Below are positions 49,516-57,819 of a stretch of DNA of 60,156 nucleotides, in pieces. A model generated the notes under the pieces. That model searched no databases. It was not told where the DNA came from and saw only the letters and a list, made by a program, of their open reading frames with translations. This stretch comes from an uncultured bacterium (GTDB lineage Bacteria; Spirochaetota; UBA4802; UB4802), in contig CALEUQ010000029.1 in assembly GCA_937920495.1 (NCBI GenBank), positions 1 through 60,156 of the forward strand, in the 5' to 3' direction. Every line of letters begins with the position of its first letter. Position 1 is the stretch's first letter. The position numbers and the translations under genes were made by a program.

Positions 49516-50562
49516 TCATTGTATTCTGCGGACAATATCGTTTCCCACTTCAGCAGTGGTAGCATGACCACCGCGGTCGGGCGTTTTAACAATGCCTTCA
49601 CTAAGATGATGAACCACGGCGTGTTGTATTTTTTGTGCTGCATCATGCTCACCTAAAAACTCTAACATCAATGCCCCACTGAGTATTGCAGCAACAGGAT
49701 TGGCAACACCTTTGCCTGCAATATCAGGGGCAGAACCATGCACTGGTTCAAACATTGATGGGAATTTTCTTGTTGGATTGATATTGCCGCTTGCAGCAAA
49801 GCCCATTCCCCCAACAACTATCGCCGCCAGGTCGGTAAGTATGTCCCCAAAAAGGTTGGAAGCAACTATAACATCAAATTGCTCAGGACAGCGCACCATA
49901 TTCATGGCTGCTGCATCAACAAGCATGGATGATACTGTTACATCTGGATAGTCTTTTGAAACTTCATATAATACAGAATCCCAGAAAACCATGCTGTATT
50001 TGAGTGCATTGGATTTGGTGATACTTGTCAGAGTTTTGCGTTTACGGTTTCGGGCAGTTTCAAATGCATAGCGAATAATTCGTTCAGTGCCCTTTCGGGA
50101 AAAATAGTTGATCTGCATTGCAACTTCATCAGGTGTACCAATGTAGTGTCTTCCGCCCAGTGCGGTATATTCACCTTCAGTGTTTTCTCTGATCACTATC
50201 ATATCAATGTCATACGGTTTTTTGTTCTTTAAAGGTGATTCAACTCCAGGATATAGAATTGCTGGTCGTATATTGACATATTGATCAAATGCTTTTCTGA
50301 TAGTTAAAAGTGGTTCAACAGCAATATGGTCAGGGGCATTATTAGTGTTGCCCAGTGCACCAAGTAATATTGCATCAAACGGTGCAAGTAATTCCAGATA
50401 ATTATCCGGAGCACATTTGCCAGATTTGCTATACAGTGTCGTATTCCAGCTAAATGTAGTGTACTGCACATCAATCCTGCAGGCATCAATGGCTTTGACC
50501 GCTTCTGCCACAACTTCAGGACCAATTCCGTCTCCAGGGTAGAGTGCAATTTTATAAGCCAT
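49516..50562 (-). CDS. Isopropylmalate/tartrate/malate dehydrogenase family enzyme
   Basis: A 348-residue beta-decarboxylating dehydrogenase. The N-terminus is [13 protein letters not shown]. The substrate Arg cluster includes [16 protein letters not shown], and metal Asp residues lie in [14 protein letters not shown]. The NAD side is [33 protein letters not shown] resembles tartrate/D-malate dehydrogenases (and some LeuB) as much as classical LeuB, so 3-isopropylmalate is only one option. No leuA, leuC or leuD gene is adjacent. AAGGAG lies before the ATG. Confidence 0.88.
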   Translation of the reverse strand: MAYKIALYPGDGIGPEVVAEAVKAIDACRIDVQYTTFSWNTTLYSKSGKCAPDNYLELLAPFDAILLGALGNTNNAPDHIAVEPLLTIRKAFDQYVNIRPAILYPGVESPLKNKKPYDIDMIVIRENTEGEYTALGGRHYIGTPDEVAMQINYFSRKGTERIIRYAFETARNRKRKTLTSITKSNALKYSMVFWDSVLYEVSKDYPDVTVSSMLVDAAAMNMVRCPEQFDVIVASNLFGDILTDLAAIVVGGMGFAASGNINPTRKFPSMFEPVHGSAPDIAGKGVANPVAAILSGALMLEFLGEHDAAQKIQHAVVHHLSEGIVKTPDRGGHATTAEVGNDIVRRIQ

Positions 50563-50631
50563 AATATTCTCCTTCTATTAAAACGATATTACCATGGACT
50601 TTTTAAAAATTTATGGATAGTATTTGCTATT

Positions 50632-50660
50632 AAAAAAAGCTTATATGTGTATAAGCCTTT
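50632..50660 (-). terminator. Terminator after apbE
   Basis: On the minus strand AAAGGCTTAT pairs with ATAAGCTTTT (one G-U pair) around a 6-base loop, and continues with a T-run (A-run at 50632-50638 on the plus strand). It ends the apbE transcript before the next minus-strand gene. Confidence 0.7.
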
Positions 50661-50825
50661 ATCTCATTCAAATAATCACTAAAAACAATAGAAAAATTAT
50701 ATCCACAAAAATTATATTAATCTACTATTTGTGCCTAATTTAAAAATATTATAAACAAAATATATGAAAAAGTATAACAATAATCATTTCAACCGTTTGA
50801 CCGTTTACTTTAATTATTCATAATT

Positions 50826-51845
50826 TTAAAAAGGATGTATGGAATGATCAGGAAACGATACTTTTTGTATAAGGCTTTTTGAAAGATGAATATTCATATC
50901 ACTATCAATGATAATGCATTGGAGCTTAAGGGAAGTGTTTTTTTTACAAAAAGAAATTGCCTGCTCTGACCCCATGATAAATAGCGCAGTGGCATATCCA
51001 TCACATAGAGCGGCGTTAGTGGCAATCACTGAAATCGAAATAATATCGCTTTGTGCAGGATAGCCTGTTTTGGGATTAAGGATGTGATGATACTTTGTGC
51101 CTTTATACAGGGCATACCGTTCGTAATCACCACTGGTGGCAATTGCCTGTCCATCAAATAGTATAACAGTGCCAATGATGCCTTCCCTGCGTGGATGCTT
51201 TATACCAATGGTGTATCCATATCCATAATTATCGCCCAATACCATAAGGTCACCTCCAGCTTCTACTATGCCGTGCTGTATGCCGCAATCTTTCAGCGTT
51301 GAAGCTGCCTGTGCAATAGCATAGCCTTTAGCAATCCCGCCGAGCCCGATAGTAACACATGATTTTTGTTTTATTACCGTGCTGGTTTGGGGATTCAGCT
51401 GAATATATCTGTAATCAACGCAGTGCAGATACCTGGTGATAGTTTCATGTAAAGGTGGAACAAATGATGATGATTGCAACTGCCAAAATTTCCCCACTGA
51501 GGCAAAGGTAATATCAAACAGTCCATTGGTGTTGTGTGATAGTTCCAGTGCCAGCCTTATCACCGTGAACGTATCGTTGCTGACATTAGTTATAAGGTTG
51601 TTGTTGATACGTGCAACGTCGCTTGTTGGTATGTATGGGCTCATTTGTTCTTCTATGTGTGTAATTGTGTCAAAAGCTTTATTAATAGCTTTGTATGCTT
51701 TTTGTTGTGAATTGCTATCCACAGTTATGGTGACAATTGTTCCCATTGCTACCTTTGAAAGTGAATAGCGTTTGGGGCTAAAGCATGAAATACAAAGCTT
51801 GGACCCCACAATAACTATAAGTAGTACCATGAACCTGTGTTTCAT
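50826..51845 (-). CDS. apbE: ApbE-type FAD:protein FMN transferase lipoprotein
   Basis: A 339-residue lipoprotein (signal 1-17, LCISC). ApbE transfers FMN from FAD to a Thr of flavoproteins such as Na+-NQR or Rnf subunits. Motifs are IGLGGIAKGYAIAQA, GGDLMVLGDN, HHILNPKTGYPAQ and the metal-site SVIATNAALCDGYATALF. No obvious flavin-acceptor gene is adjacent. A CTCTGACCCC motif occurs in the coding sequence at 50963-50974. Confidence 0.92.
   Translation of the reverse strand: MKHRFMVLLIVIVGSKLCISCFSPKRYSLSKVAMGTIVTITVDSNSQQKAYKAINKAFDTITHIEEQMSPYIPTSDVARINNNLITNVSNDTFTVIRLALELSHNTNGLFDITFASVGKFWQLQSSSFVPPLHETITRYLHCVDYRYIQLNPQTSTVIKQKSCVTIGLGGIAKGYAIAQAASTLKDCGIQHGIVEAGGDLMVLGDNYGYGYTIGIKHPRREGIIGTVILFDGQAIATSGDYERYALYKGTKYHHILNPKTGYPAQSDIISISVIATNAALCDGYATALFIMGSEQAISFCKKNTSLKLQCIIIDSDMNIHLSKSLIQKVSFPDHSIHPF
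50963..50974 (+). repeat. GCTCTGACCCCA motif inside apbE
   Basis: GCTCTGACCCCA matches 12 of the 13 bases directly repeated upstream of the RAYT (59622-59634 and 59689-59701). Confidence 0.4.
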
Positions 51846-52229
51846 ATTTTAAAACCCTAAAGAGGTGTATATTTACTTAACTTTTATGTATGTGTCATAA
51901 TGTTACCACTATGAATTTTTGTAAAATAAAAATAGTAAAAATATGTTGTACATGAATCATTTATTTCTTAAAAAAGGGTAATGGGAAAGCCACCTTTAAT
52001 TGCTTTCGTGGCAAGGATGTGCTTTATTTGATTTTTTGTTGTACATATTCATATACGCATAAACTGTAAAAAAAACATCTTAATTCTTGACAATTATTGT
52101 ATTCAGTGCAACAAAACGATATACTATAGAATCGTGACGTTCCGATATGTGAATAAAGTACTTGTGTTAATTGCAGTCAGTAAAGCTTGTAATTGTAATA
52201 CAATATTTATATATACTCAGGATAGTTAT
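51846..52229. other. Intergenic region between apbE and htrA
   Basis: About 384 bases. GCCAC (51989-51993) and GTGGC (52008-52012) make a short hairpin of unknown role. A promoter for htrA lies at 52097-52125. The first 96 bases of the open frame that begins at 52134 have no ribosome-binding site and precede the signal peptide start, so I treat them as untranslated. Confidence 0.4.
52097..52125 (+). promoter_or_regulatory. Putative promoter of htrA
   Basis: TTGTAT (52097-52102) and TATACT (52120-52125) have a 17-base spacer, about 105 bases before the chosen start. Confidence 0.45.
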
Positions 52230-53627
52230 ATGAAATTACGTTCAATGTTAGTTATAGCTGTAACCTTTGTGGTATGTGCCACCACCTTTGCTGATGCAAA
52301 AAATGCAAAAAAAGCGCAGGAACCGGCTGTTACTGCCGATTTAACAAAATTTAATGATCAGCTGGTTAAAGTAACCAATAGTGCTATTCCGACTGTGGTC
52401 AGCATATCAGCAGAAAAAAAGGCAGGTGGTCCCCGTGAAAGCAAACGCATGCCAATGCCATTCCCGGTTCCAAAAAATGCAAAGGCAGTTGGTTCGGGTG
52501 TTATTGTGGATAAACGCGGATACATAGTTACAAATAATCATGTGGTAAAAAATACACGGTCTATCACCATTACCTTATTTGACAAACGGACTTTTCCCTG
52601 CGAGCTTGTAGGCTCTGACCCCGCAACGGATATTGCAGTCATTAAAATTGCCGGCACAGTACCGCAGGATTTGCCTGTTGCACAGATGGCTGACTCTGAC
52701 ACATTAAAAGTTGGTGAGATAGCGATAGCAATAGGCAATCCGTTTGGATTTGGCCACACAGTGACCATGGGTATTGTCAGTGCTACAGGCAGGGAAGGAT
52801 TTGGACTTGCTGACTACGAATATTTTATCCAGACTGATGCTGCCATTAATCCCGGTAATTCCGGTGGTGCATTGATAAACATTAATGGAAAACTTATTGG
52901 CATTAATACAGCCATATTTTCACGAAATGGCGGTTATATGGGAATTGGATTTGCAATACCATCCAATATGGTAAAACAGGTAGTAGAAGAGCTGATTAAT
53001 AAAGGTAAAGTAACACGAGGCTGGCTTGGCGTGTATATTCAGAACATAACGCCGGAGATAGCCAAAAATTTTAAATTTGAGGAAAGAAAAGGTGTTTTGG
53101 TTGCAGATATCATGAAAGATTCGCCCGCTAAAAAAGCAAAGATTGAAATTGGTGACATTATTATTTCGGTTAATGATGTGGAAGTCTCTGATATTAATCA
53201 GCTGCGAAGGTATGTTGCTTCATTAAAGCCAGGTACATCTGCCAAAGTTAAAATTTTCAGGGCTGGTCAGGAATTGGAGCGGGAGGTAATAATTGCAGAG
53301 CTTCCTGCACAAGTGCAGGCGCCGGAAGATAAGATAGAAGAAGTTGATACAATTGGAATGCGTGTGGACGATATTACCGAAGAGAATGCATATAAATTCA
53401 GGATCAGCGATACAACTGGTGTTATCGTGATGGAAGTGCAGGAGCAAAGCCCAGCGTATGAAGCCGGGATGATGGTAGGCGATATTATTAAAGAGATAGA
53501 AAATATACCTGTAGACACTGTTGACAAATATAACCAATTGTTGAAGCAATATGAAAAGAAAGAAACGCTACTGCTCCTGGTAAAGCGTGGTGGTATACAC
53601 AAGTTTGTAGTAATCAAAAAGCAATAG
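52230..53627 (+). CDS. htrA: HtrA/DegP-type serine protease
   Basis: A 465-residue periplasmic protease of family S1C with a signal peptide (MKLRSMLVIAVTFVVCATTF). The catalytic triad is His104 in NNHVV, Asp134 in ATDIAVIK and Ser211 in NPGNSGGAL. Two PDZ domains follow (about 265-355 and 370-460, with GDIIISVNDVEVSD and GDIIKEIENIPVD). It degrades or chaperones misfolded envelope proteins. The ATG at 52230 is preferred because it begins the signal peptide and has AGGATAG upstream. A CTCTGACCCC motif occurs inside at 52611-52622, in the codons for GSDP. Confidence 0.95.
   Translation: MKLRSMLVIAVTFVVCATTFADAKNAKKAQEPAVTADLTKFNDQLVKVTNSAIPTVVSISAEKKAGGPRESKRMPMPFPVPKNAKAVGSGVIVDKRGYIVTNNHVVKNTRSITITLFDKRTFPCELVGSDPATDIAVIKIAGTVPQDLPVAQMADSDTLKVGEIAIAIGNPFGFGHTVTMGIVSATGREGFGLADYEYFIQTDAAINPGNSGGALININGKLIGINTAIFSRNGGYMGIGFAIPSNMVKQVVEELINKGKVTRGWLGVYIQNITPEIAKNFKFEERKGVLVADIMKDSPAKKAKIEIGDIIISVNDVEVSDINQLRRYVASLKPGTSAKVKIFRAGQELEREVIIAELPAQVQAPEDKIEEVDTIGMRVDDITEENAYKFRISDTTGVIVMEVQEQSPAYEAGMMVGDIIKEIENIPVDTVDKYNQLLKQYEKKETLLLLVKRGGIHKFVVIKKQ
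52611..52622 (+). repeat. GGCTCTGACCCC motif inside htrA
   Basis: GGCTCTGACCCC is identical to the core repeated upstream of the RAYT. It is read through as part of ELVGSDPATD. Confidence 0.4.
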
Positions 53628-54602
53628 TTATTGTAAATAGTCAAGCCCCACTGCTTTTTTAACGCGTAGTATTGTTTCACGAGCAATGGGACGCGTTTTT
53701 TCCGCACCTTTCTTTAAGATTGCAGCTATATCGCCTTTGTTGCTTTGCAACTGTTTTCGCTTATCGCGGAAAGGTGCAAAGTATTCCCATATCAGGCCAA
53801 ATAGCTCTTTTTTTACTTCGCCATAGCCAATGCCACCCGTCAGATATCTTTCTTTGAGCTTCTCTGTTTGTGCAGGTTCAGCAAAGAGTTTATACAGGGC
53901 AAAGAGGTTACAGCTTTCAGGATTTTTTGGCGCTTCAACCGGTGTTGAATCGGTTACAATGCGCATAACTTTTTTCTTTAGTGTGGTTTCATCTTCAAAG
54001 ATATTTATAGTATTGTTATAACTTTTAGACATCTTCTGTCCGTCTATACCGGGTATAACAGCAATATCTTCTGAAATCATTGGTTGGGGCAACACAAATA
54101 CTTCGCCGTACGTCTGGTTAAAACGCAGAGCTATGTCGCGGGTTATTTCAAGGTGCTGTTTCTGGTCTTTGCCTACAGGGATGATTTCAGCATTGAAAAG
54201 CAGTATATCAGCAGCCATAAGCACAGGATAGGTAAAAAGACCTGTATTTGGCACTATGCCCTTTGCAACTTTGTCCTTATAGCTATGACTGCGTTCAAGC
54301 AGACCCAGGCTGGTATGACATGAAAGTATCCATGCAAGCTCTGCAACTTCAGGGATATCAGACTGTACCCAGAAATGTGCCTTATCAGGGTCAAGCCCCA
54401 GTGCAATAAAATCCATTGCAGCATTTATTGTGTTTTCAGCCAGTTCTTTTGGATTGTGAATGCTTGTTAATGCATGATAGTTCACAATAAAGCAAAAAAG
54501 GTCGTTGTGATACTGCAATTCAATCATGGGTTTCATCATGGCAAAATAATTGCCAATGTGAAGCGTTCCAGATGGTTGTATGCCAGAAAGTATTCTTGAC
54601 AT
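53628..54602 (-). CDS. trpS: Tryptophanyl-tRNA synthetase
   Basis: A 324-residue class I synthetase charging tRNA-Trp. The HIGH-like motif is SGTLHIGNYFAM and KMSKS is present in GQKMSKSYNN. SGIQPSG at the N-terminus is the typical TrpRS start. I use the ATG at 54602 after AAGGTGAG rather than 54629. It converges on htrA with the stops directly adjacent. Confidence 0.96.
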   Translation of the reverse strand: MSRILSGIQPSGTLHIGNYFAMMKPMIELQYHNDLFCFIVNYHALTSIHNPKELAENTINAAMDFIALGLDPDKAHFWVQSDIPEVAELAWILSCHTSLGLLERSHSYKDKVAKGIVPNTGLFTYPVLMAADILLFNAEIIPVGKDQKQHLEITRDIALRFNQTYGEVFVLPQPMISEDIAVIPGIDGQKMSKSYNNTINIFEDETTLKKKVMRIVTDSTPVEAPKNPESCNLFALYKLFAEPAQTEKLKERYLTGGIGYGEVKKELFGLIWEYFAPFRDKRKQLQSNKGDIAAILKKGAEKTRPIARETILRVKKAVGLDYLQ

Positions 54603-54690
54603 TTTTCTCACCTTTTTAAGTATGGTCACATTGTTGTGTACTTAGAATGTGAACAGGTGTACTCACTGTACAATTATCGTCAATAATTAA

Positions 54691-54718
54691 TTTACAGTAA
54701 CTATCGCCAAAAAAATAA
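54691..54718 (-). repeat. Dispersed GCGATAGT element, intergenic copy
   Basis: The plus strand reads TTTACAGTAACTATCGCC followed by an A-rich run, nearly identical to 3888-3916. It lies between trpS and the HD-GYP gene. Confidence 0.6.
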
Positions 54719-54793
54719 CAATAATTTGGTATGTGCTATGATTATAATTAATTTAAATTTATCATGAGTGACTGAGAAAGTGAGAACATTGAC

Positions 54794-55786
54794 ATGGGCG
54801 TGACAAATCTTTTTACATACAAATATCTCAAAAGAAAAAAATTAACAATTTCAATATATGTAATTTCATTATGTGCGATAGTCACTATTAATGTTTTGTT
54901 TTTGCTGGTTCATCAGTTTGCACTCAATTATATTGCTTTTAGCTTTCTTGCAGAGATTGTACTATTGATATTTTCAAACATACTTGCGGTAAGTGTTTCA
55001 TTTGTGATTATAAATAAGATGTTGCAAAAACGATACAAAGATGTCGCTGATTCGCTTATGGCTGTGTTGAAACAGTTTGAAAAAGGTAACCTGACCTATC
55101 CCTTCTCGATTGATAACAGGTGGTTTGACGGTGTACTGCGATACATGCAAAAAATAATGATGAAGCAGAATAACACCTCACCAGCATTCAATGAAAAGCT
55201 GAATGAAAGAGTATTTGAAATAATCACAGTATTAATCAGCGCAATGGAGGATAAGGATCCATATACAAGTGGTCATACTACACGGGTTGCGCAGTATGCA
55301 CTGGCAATAGGGAAAAGATTGGGGTTATCCCATGATCAAATGCGCCTGCTTAACCATGCAGCAGCAGCTCATGATATTGGAAAAATTGGCATACCTATTG
55401 AAATAATAGAAAAAAGCGGCAAACTAACTGAAAAAGAAAAACTTATGATGGAAAGCCATCCAATACGTGGAATGAAGATTTTGTCGTCAATTGACTATCT
55501 GGCTGATATTGCATCAATTATTATGTATCATCACGAGCGTGCTGATGGTAAAGGGTACTATCAGCTTCCAGGAGAAAAAATTCCTATTGAGGCAAAGATT
55601 ATTGCTGTAGCTGATGCACTTGATGCCATGCTCAGTGACAGGCCATATAGGAAGGCACTATCGCTTCAGCAAGCAAAACAGGAATTAATTAAAAATAAAG
55701 GCACACAGTTTGACCCTGCGGTGGTTGATGCTTTAATTTCTATACTTGAAGAGAAGGAGCCATTAAAAGAATTTATTGCTTTTTGA
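54794..55786 (+). CDS. Membrane HD-GYP domain protein with variant GYP
   Basis: A 330-residue protein with two N-terminal membrane segments (about 20-42 and 50-72), a short linker, and an HD-GYP domain (about 140-325). HAAAAHDIGKIGIP has the HD pair, and HTTRVAQYA and HHERADGKGYY supply further metal ligands. The usual GYP is GYY here (YYQLPGEKIP). HD-GYP proteins hydrolyse cyclic di-GMP to pGpG or GMP; the Pro to Tyr change may affect partner recognition more than catalysis. The first segment contains a copy of the GCGATAGT element (54872-54892). The 3' end overlaps the convergent STAS gene by 14 bases. Confidence 0.9.
   Translation: MGVTNLFTYKYLKRKKLTISIYVISLCAIVTINVLFLLVHQFALNYIAFSFLAEIVLLIFSNILAVSVSFVIINKMLQKRYKDVADSLMAVLKQFEKGNLTYPFSIDNRWFDGVLRYMQKIMMKQNNTSPAFNEKLNERVFEIITVLISAMEDKDPYTSGHTTRVAQYALAIGKRLGLSHDQMRLLNHAAAAHDIGKIGIPIEIIEKSGKLTEKEKLMMESHPIRGMKILSSIDYLADIASIIMYHHERADGKGYYQLPGEKIPIEAKIIAVADALDAMLSDRPYRKALSLQQAKQELIKNKGTQFDPAVVDALISILEEKEPLKEFIAF
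54872..54892 (+). repeat. Dispersed GCGATAGT element inside the HD-GYP gene
   Basis: TGTGCGATAGTCACTATTAA matches the extended element with one change (TTACT to TCACT). It is translated within the first membrane segment. Confidence 0.5.
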
Positions 55787-56114
55787 TATATTTTTTTATA
55801 AATTCTTCATGTGTCAATATAGAAATAAACTGATCCAGTTTTGCTATTTTAAAGATACTTTCCACATTTTCGTTTATATCATAACACACAAATTCAATAT
55901 TGCTTTTAAGAGCCAGGTTCATGCACCGTACCAATGAGCCAATACCTGAAGAATCTATGTATTTCAAATCGCGAAGGTTGAGTGCAATAATCTTTGGATT
56001 ATCTTCAATATGATGGCGATACACAGTCTCAAAGTTATGCACTTCGGAAATATCGTATCGACCATTTAACGTAAATATCAGTAAAGGTCCTTCTTTGTGT
56101 ACATCAATCTGCAT
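55773..56114 (-). CDS. STAS-domain anti-anti-sigma factor-like protein
   Basis: A 113-residue SpoIIAA/RsbV-type STAS protein. The phospho-acceptor Ser region is IDSSGIGSLVR. Such proteins bind anti-sigma kinases and are dephosphorylated by SpoIIE/RsbU-type phosphatases such as the one at 28.0 kb. The start is uncertain: the ATG at 56114 is preferred; a TTG at 56126 adds four residues, and neither has a clear ribosome-binding site. It overlaps the HD-GYP gene end by 14 bases. Confidence 0.85.
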   Translation of the reverse strand: MQIDVHKEGPLLIFTLNGRYDISEVHNFETVYRHHIEDNPKIIALNLRDLKYIDSSGIGSLVRCMNLALKSNIEFVCYDINENVESIFKIAKLDQFISILTHEEFIKKYIKKQ

Positions 56115-56171
56115 TGTATTGCTCAAATAGAAATTGAATTATTAACAAAAAGTAAAAAACCTGTATATGTA

Positions 56172-56190
56172 GTGCGATAGTAAATAATTC
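56172..56190 (+). repeat. Dispersed GCGATAGT element, partial intergenic copy
   Basis: GTGCGATAGTAAATAATTCA retains the core and diverges after GCGATAGTA. It lies between the STAS and permease genes. Confidence 0.4.
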
Positions 56191-56277
56191 AGCTTTTTTT
56201 AGAATATGAGGTTTTATTATTAATGTCAACAAATAAATTAATAAACAAAATAAAAATTTGAAAAATCAAATTGGCAG

Positions 56278-57507
56278 TTAAATATATAGATATAATACAG
56301 CTATCGATAGCAGTAATGTGATGATTGTAACAAGGATGCCGGGTTTTAAGAATTCCATAAAGCTTATTTTTACACCTGATTTTGCTGCGCTTTCCAGCAC
56401 AATCAGGTTTGCCATTGCACCAATGATTGTTGCATTGCCTGCCAATGTTGACGATGAAGCCAATGCTAACCATACAATCTTGCTGTTACTGAATTTTAAT
56501 GTTGGTCCCAGAAGCATAACAAACGGTACATTACTGACTATTTGTGAAAATATGAGGCTTAATGCATGCAAAAGTGTTATGCTCTGAAGGCTACTGGTAA
56601 ATTGTGAAAACTTCATAAACATTGAAAGGATTCCAGCTTTTTCAGCACCTTTGACCACAATGAATAATGATGCAAAGAATAATAACAACACCCAATCTAT
56701 CTCTTTGATAATCTTTGATGGTTTGATTTTTCCTAATAGCAGGATTAATGAGCTACCAGTAAGTGCTATGAGTGGGATAGAAATATCAAGAACATGGTGA
56801 AGCAAAAAAAACAATGTAATAAGAATAAAAATAGGTACAGAAAAAATCATGGATGAGAGGTTGTATTCGTATTCATTTTGGATGTAACAAAGCACTTTCT
56901 GTGTTTCAAATGTTTGTGAATAGACAAGTTTTACACATAATACAATAACAATCATCCCAATAATTGAAACCGGCAACAGGTGAAGCAAAAAATATAGATA
57001 GGGGATACTAGAATAAATGCCAATAAGCATATTTTGTGGATTGCCTGTAATGGTCATTGCGCTGCCAATGTTGGAAGCTAATATTTCGGCTATTAAATAT
57101 GGTTTTGGATCCAGCTGTGCCGACCTGCATATTGATATGATGATAGGGGTAAACATTAAGACAACTGCATCATTGACTAAAAATGCACTGGCTATTCCCG
57201 TGGTGAACGTGATTATCCATAAAAGCTGTAATGGTGTTTTTGAAAACGCGATTGTCTTTTGTGCAATGAAAGCAAAAAATCCATCCAGTTCCAATGTGGC
57301 TATCACTATCATCATTCCCAGTAAAAGTGCTATTGTGTTAAAGTCGATAGCACCAACAGCTTCTTCAAAAGAGAGCACACCTGTTAAAACCATGGCAACA
57401 GCACCAAAATACGCAGCAGATGGCCTGTCGATGTTAACCCACGGCAGGCGTGTGAATATTATACCAAGGTAAGTTATTATAAATATTGAGAGTGCAATAT
57501 AATACAT
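56278..57507 (-). CDS. SLC13/ArsB-type ion permease
   Basis: A 409-residue membrane protein with about 11-12 hydrophobic segments, of the ion transporter superfamily (CitMHS/ArsB/P protein). The conserved ASNIGSAMTITGNPQN and the second-half LAGNATIIGAMANLIVLE form the paired substrate/sodium loops. The substrate may be an anion, dicarboxylate or arsenite; not resolved. The sequence just upstream of the start is a GCGATAGT element, which replaces a normal ribosome-binding site. Confidence 0.87.
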   Translation of the reverse strand: MYYIALSIFIITYLGIIFTRLPWVNIDRPSAAYFGAVAMVLTGVLSFEEAVGAIDFNTIALLLGMMIVIATLELDGFFAFIAQKTIAFSKTPLQLLWIITFTTGIASAFLVNDAVVLMFTPIIISICRSAQLDPKPYLIAEILASNIGSAMTITGNPQNMLIGIYSSIPYLYFLLHLLPVSIIGMIVIVLCVKLVYSQTFETQKVLCYIQNEYEYNLSSMIFSVPIFILITLFFLLHHVLDISIPLIALTGSSLILLLGKIKPSKIIKEIDWVLLLFFASLFIVVKGAEKAGILSMFMKFSQFTSSLQSITLLHALSLIFSQIVSNVPFVMLLGPTLKFSNSKIVWLALASSSTLAGNATIIGAMANLIVLESAAKSGVKISFMEFLKPGILVTIITLLLSIAVLYLYI

Positions 57508-57508
57508 G

Positions 57509-57529
57509 GCGATAGTAACTGATAAAAAA
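57509..57529 (+). repeat. Dispersed GCGATAGT element at the permease start
   Basis: GCGATAGTAACTGATAAAAAA lies immediately upstream of the permease start codon (minus strand), reading towards the tRNA. Confidence 0.5.
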
Positions 57530-57540
57530 ACCTGAAATTA

Positions 57541-57575
57541 AAAATGCAGAGGATTGCGATAGTCCTCTGCATTTT
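57541..57575 (-). terminator. Terminator after glnS-tRNA-Gln with an element core in its loop
   Basis: AAAATGCAGAGGA (57541-57553) pairs perfectly with TCCTCTGCATTTT (57563-57575) around TTGCGATAG. T-rich sequence occurs on both sides. The 9-base loop and first stem base together contain GCGATAGT (57556-57563). Confidence 0.8.
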
Positions 57576-57588
57576 TTTATCATACATG

Positions 57589-57661
57589 CTGCCCGGCCAG
57601 GACTCGAACCTGGACTACTCTGATCCAGAGTCAGATGTGTTGCCAATTACACCACCGGGCA
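57589..57661 (-). tRNA. tRNA-Gln (anticodon CTG)
   Basis: A 73-base cloverleaf on the minus strand. The acceptor stem TGCCCGG pairs with CCGGGCA, the anticodon loop CTCTGGA gives CUG, and the T arm is CCAGG-TTCGAGT-CCTGG. The discriminator is G. The full CCA is not encoded. It sits downstream of glnS on the same strand, so the synthetase and its tRNA may share a transcript. Confidence 0.93.
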
Positions 57662-57819
57662 AATTCATATAAACAATCTATAGCACATAGTTTCTGTAAA
57701 CAAAAATTTTGTCAATAATTTTGACGGTATTCAATGGCGAATTATTACAAAATTATTTTCAAAATAATGTAGTAGACTTCGATGCCTTCAGCAGCTGGGT
57801 TTACTATTTCCTGCTTTAT

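Noticed and set aside
49516..50562. Confident leuB assignment
   Set aside because: The substrate-recognition region resembles tartrate/D-malate dehydrogenases as well, and no other leucine gene is adjacent.
51989..52012. Cyclic-di-GMP or other known riboswitch upstream of htrA
   Set aside because: A short GCCAC/GTGGC hairpin exists, but the conserved bases of known riboswitch classes are not present.
52134..52229. N-terminal extension of HtrA
   Set aside because: The extra 32 residues precede a clear signal peptide and have no ribosome-binding site; the start at 52230 is more credible.
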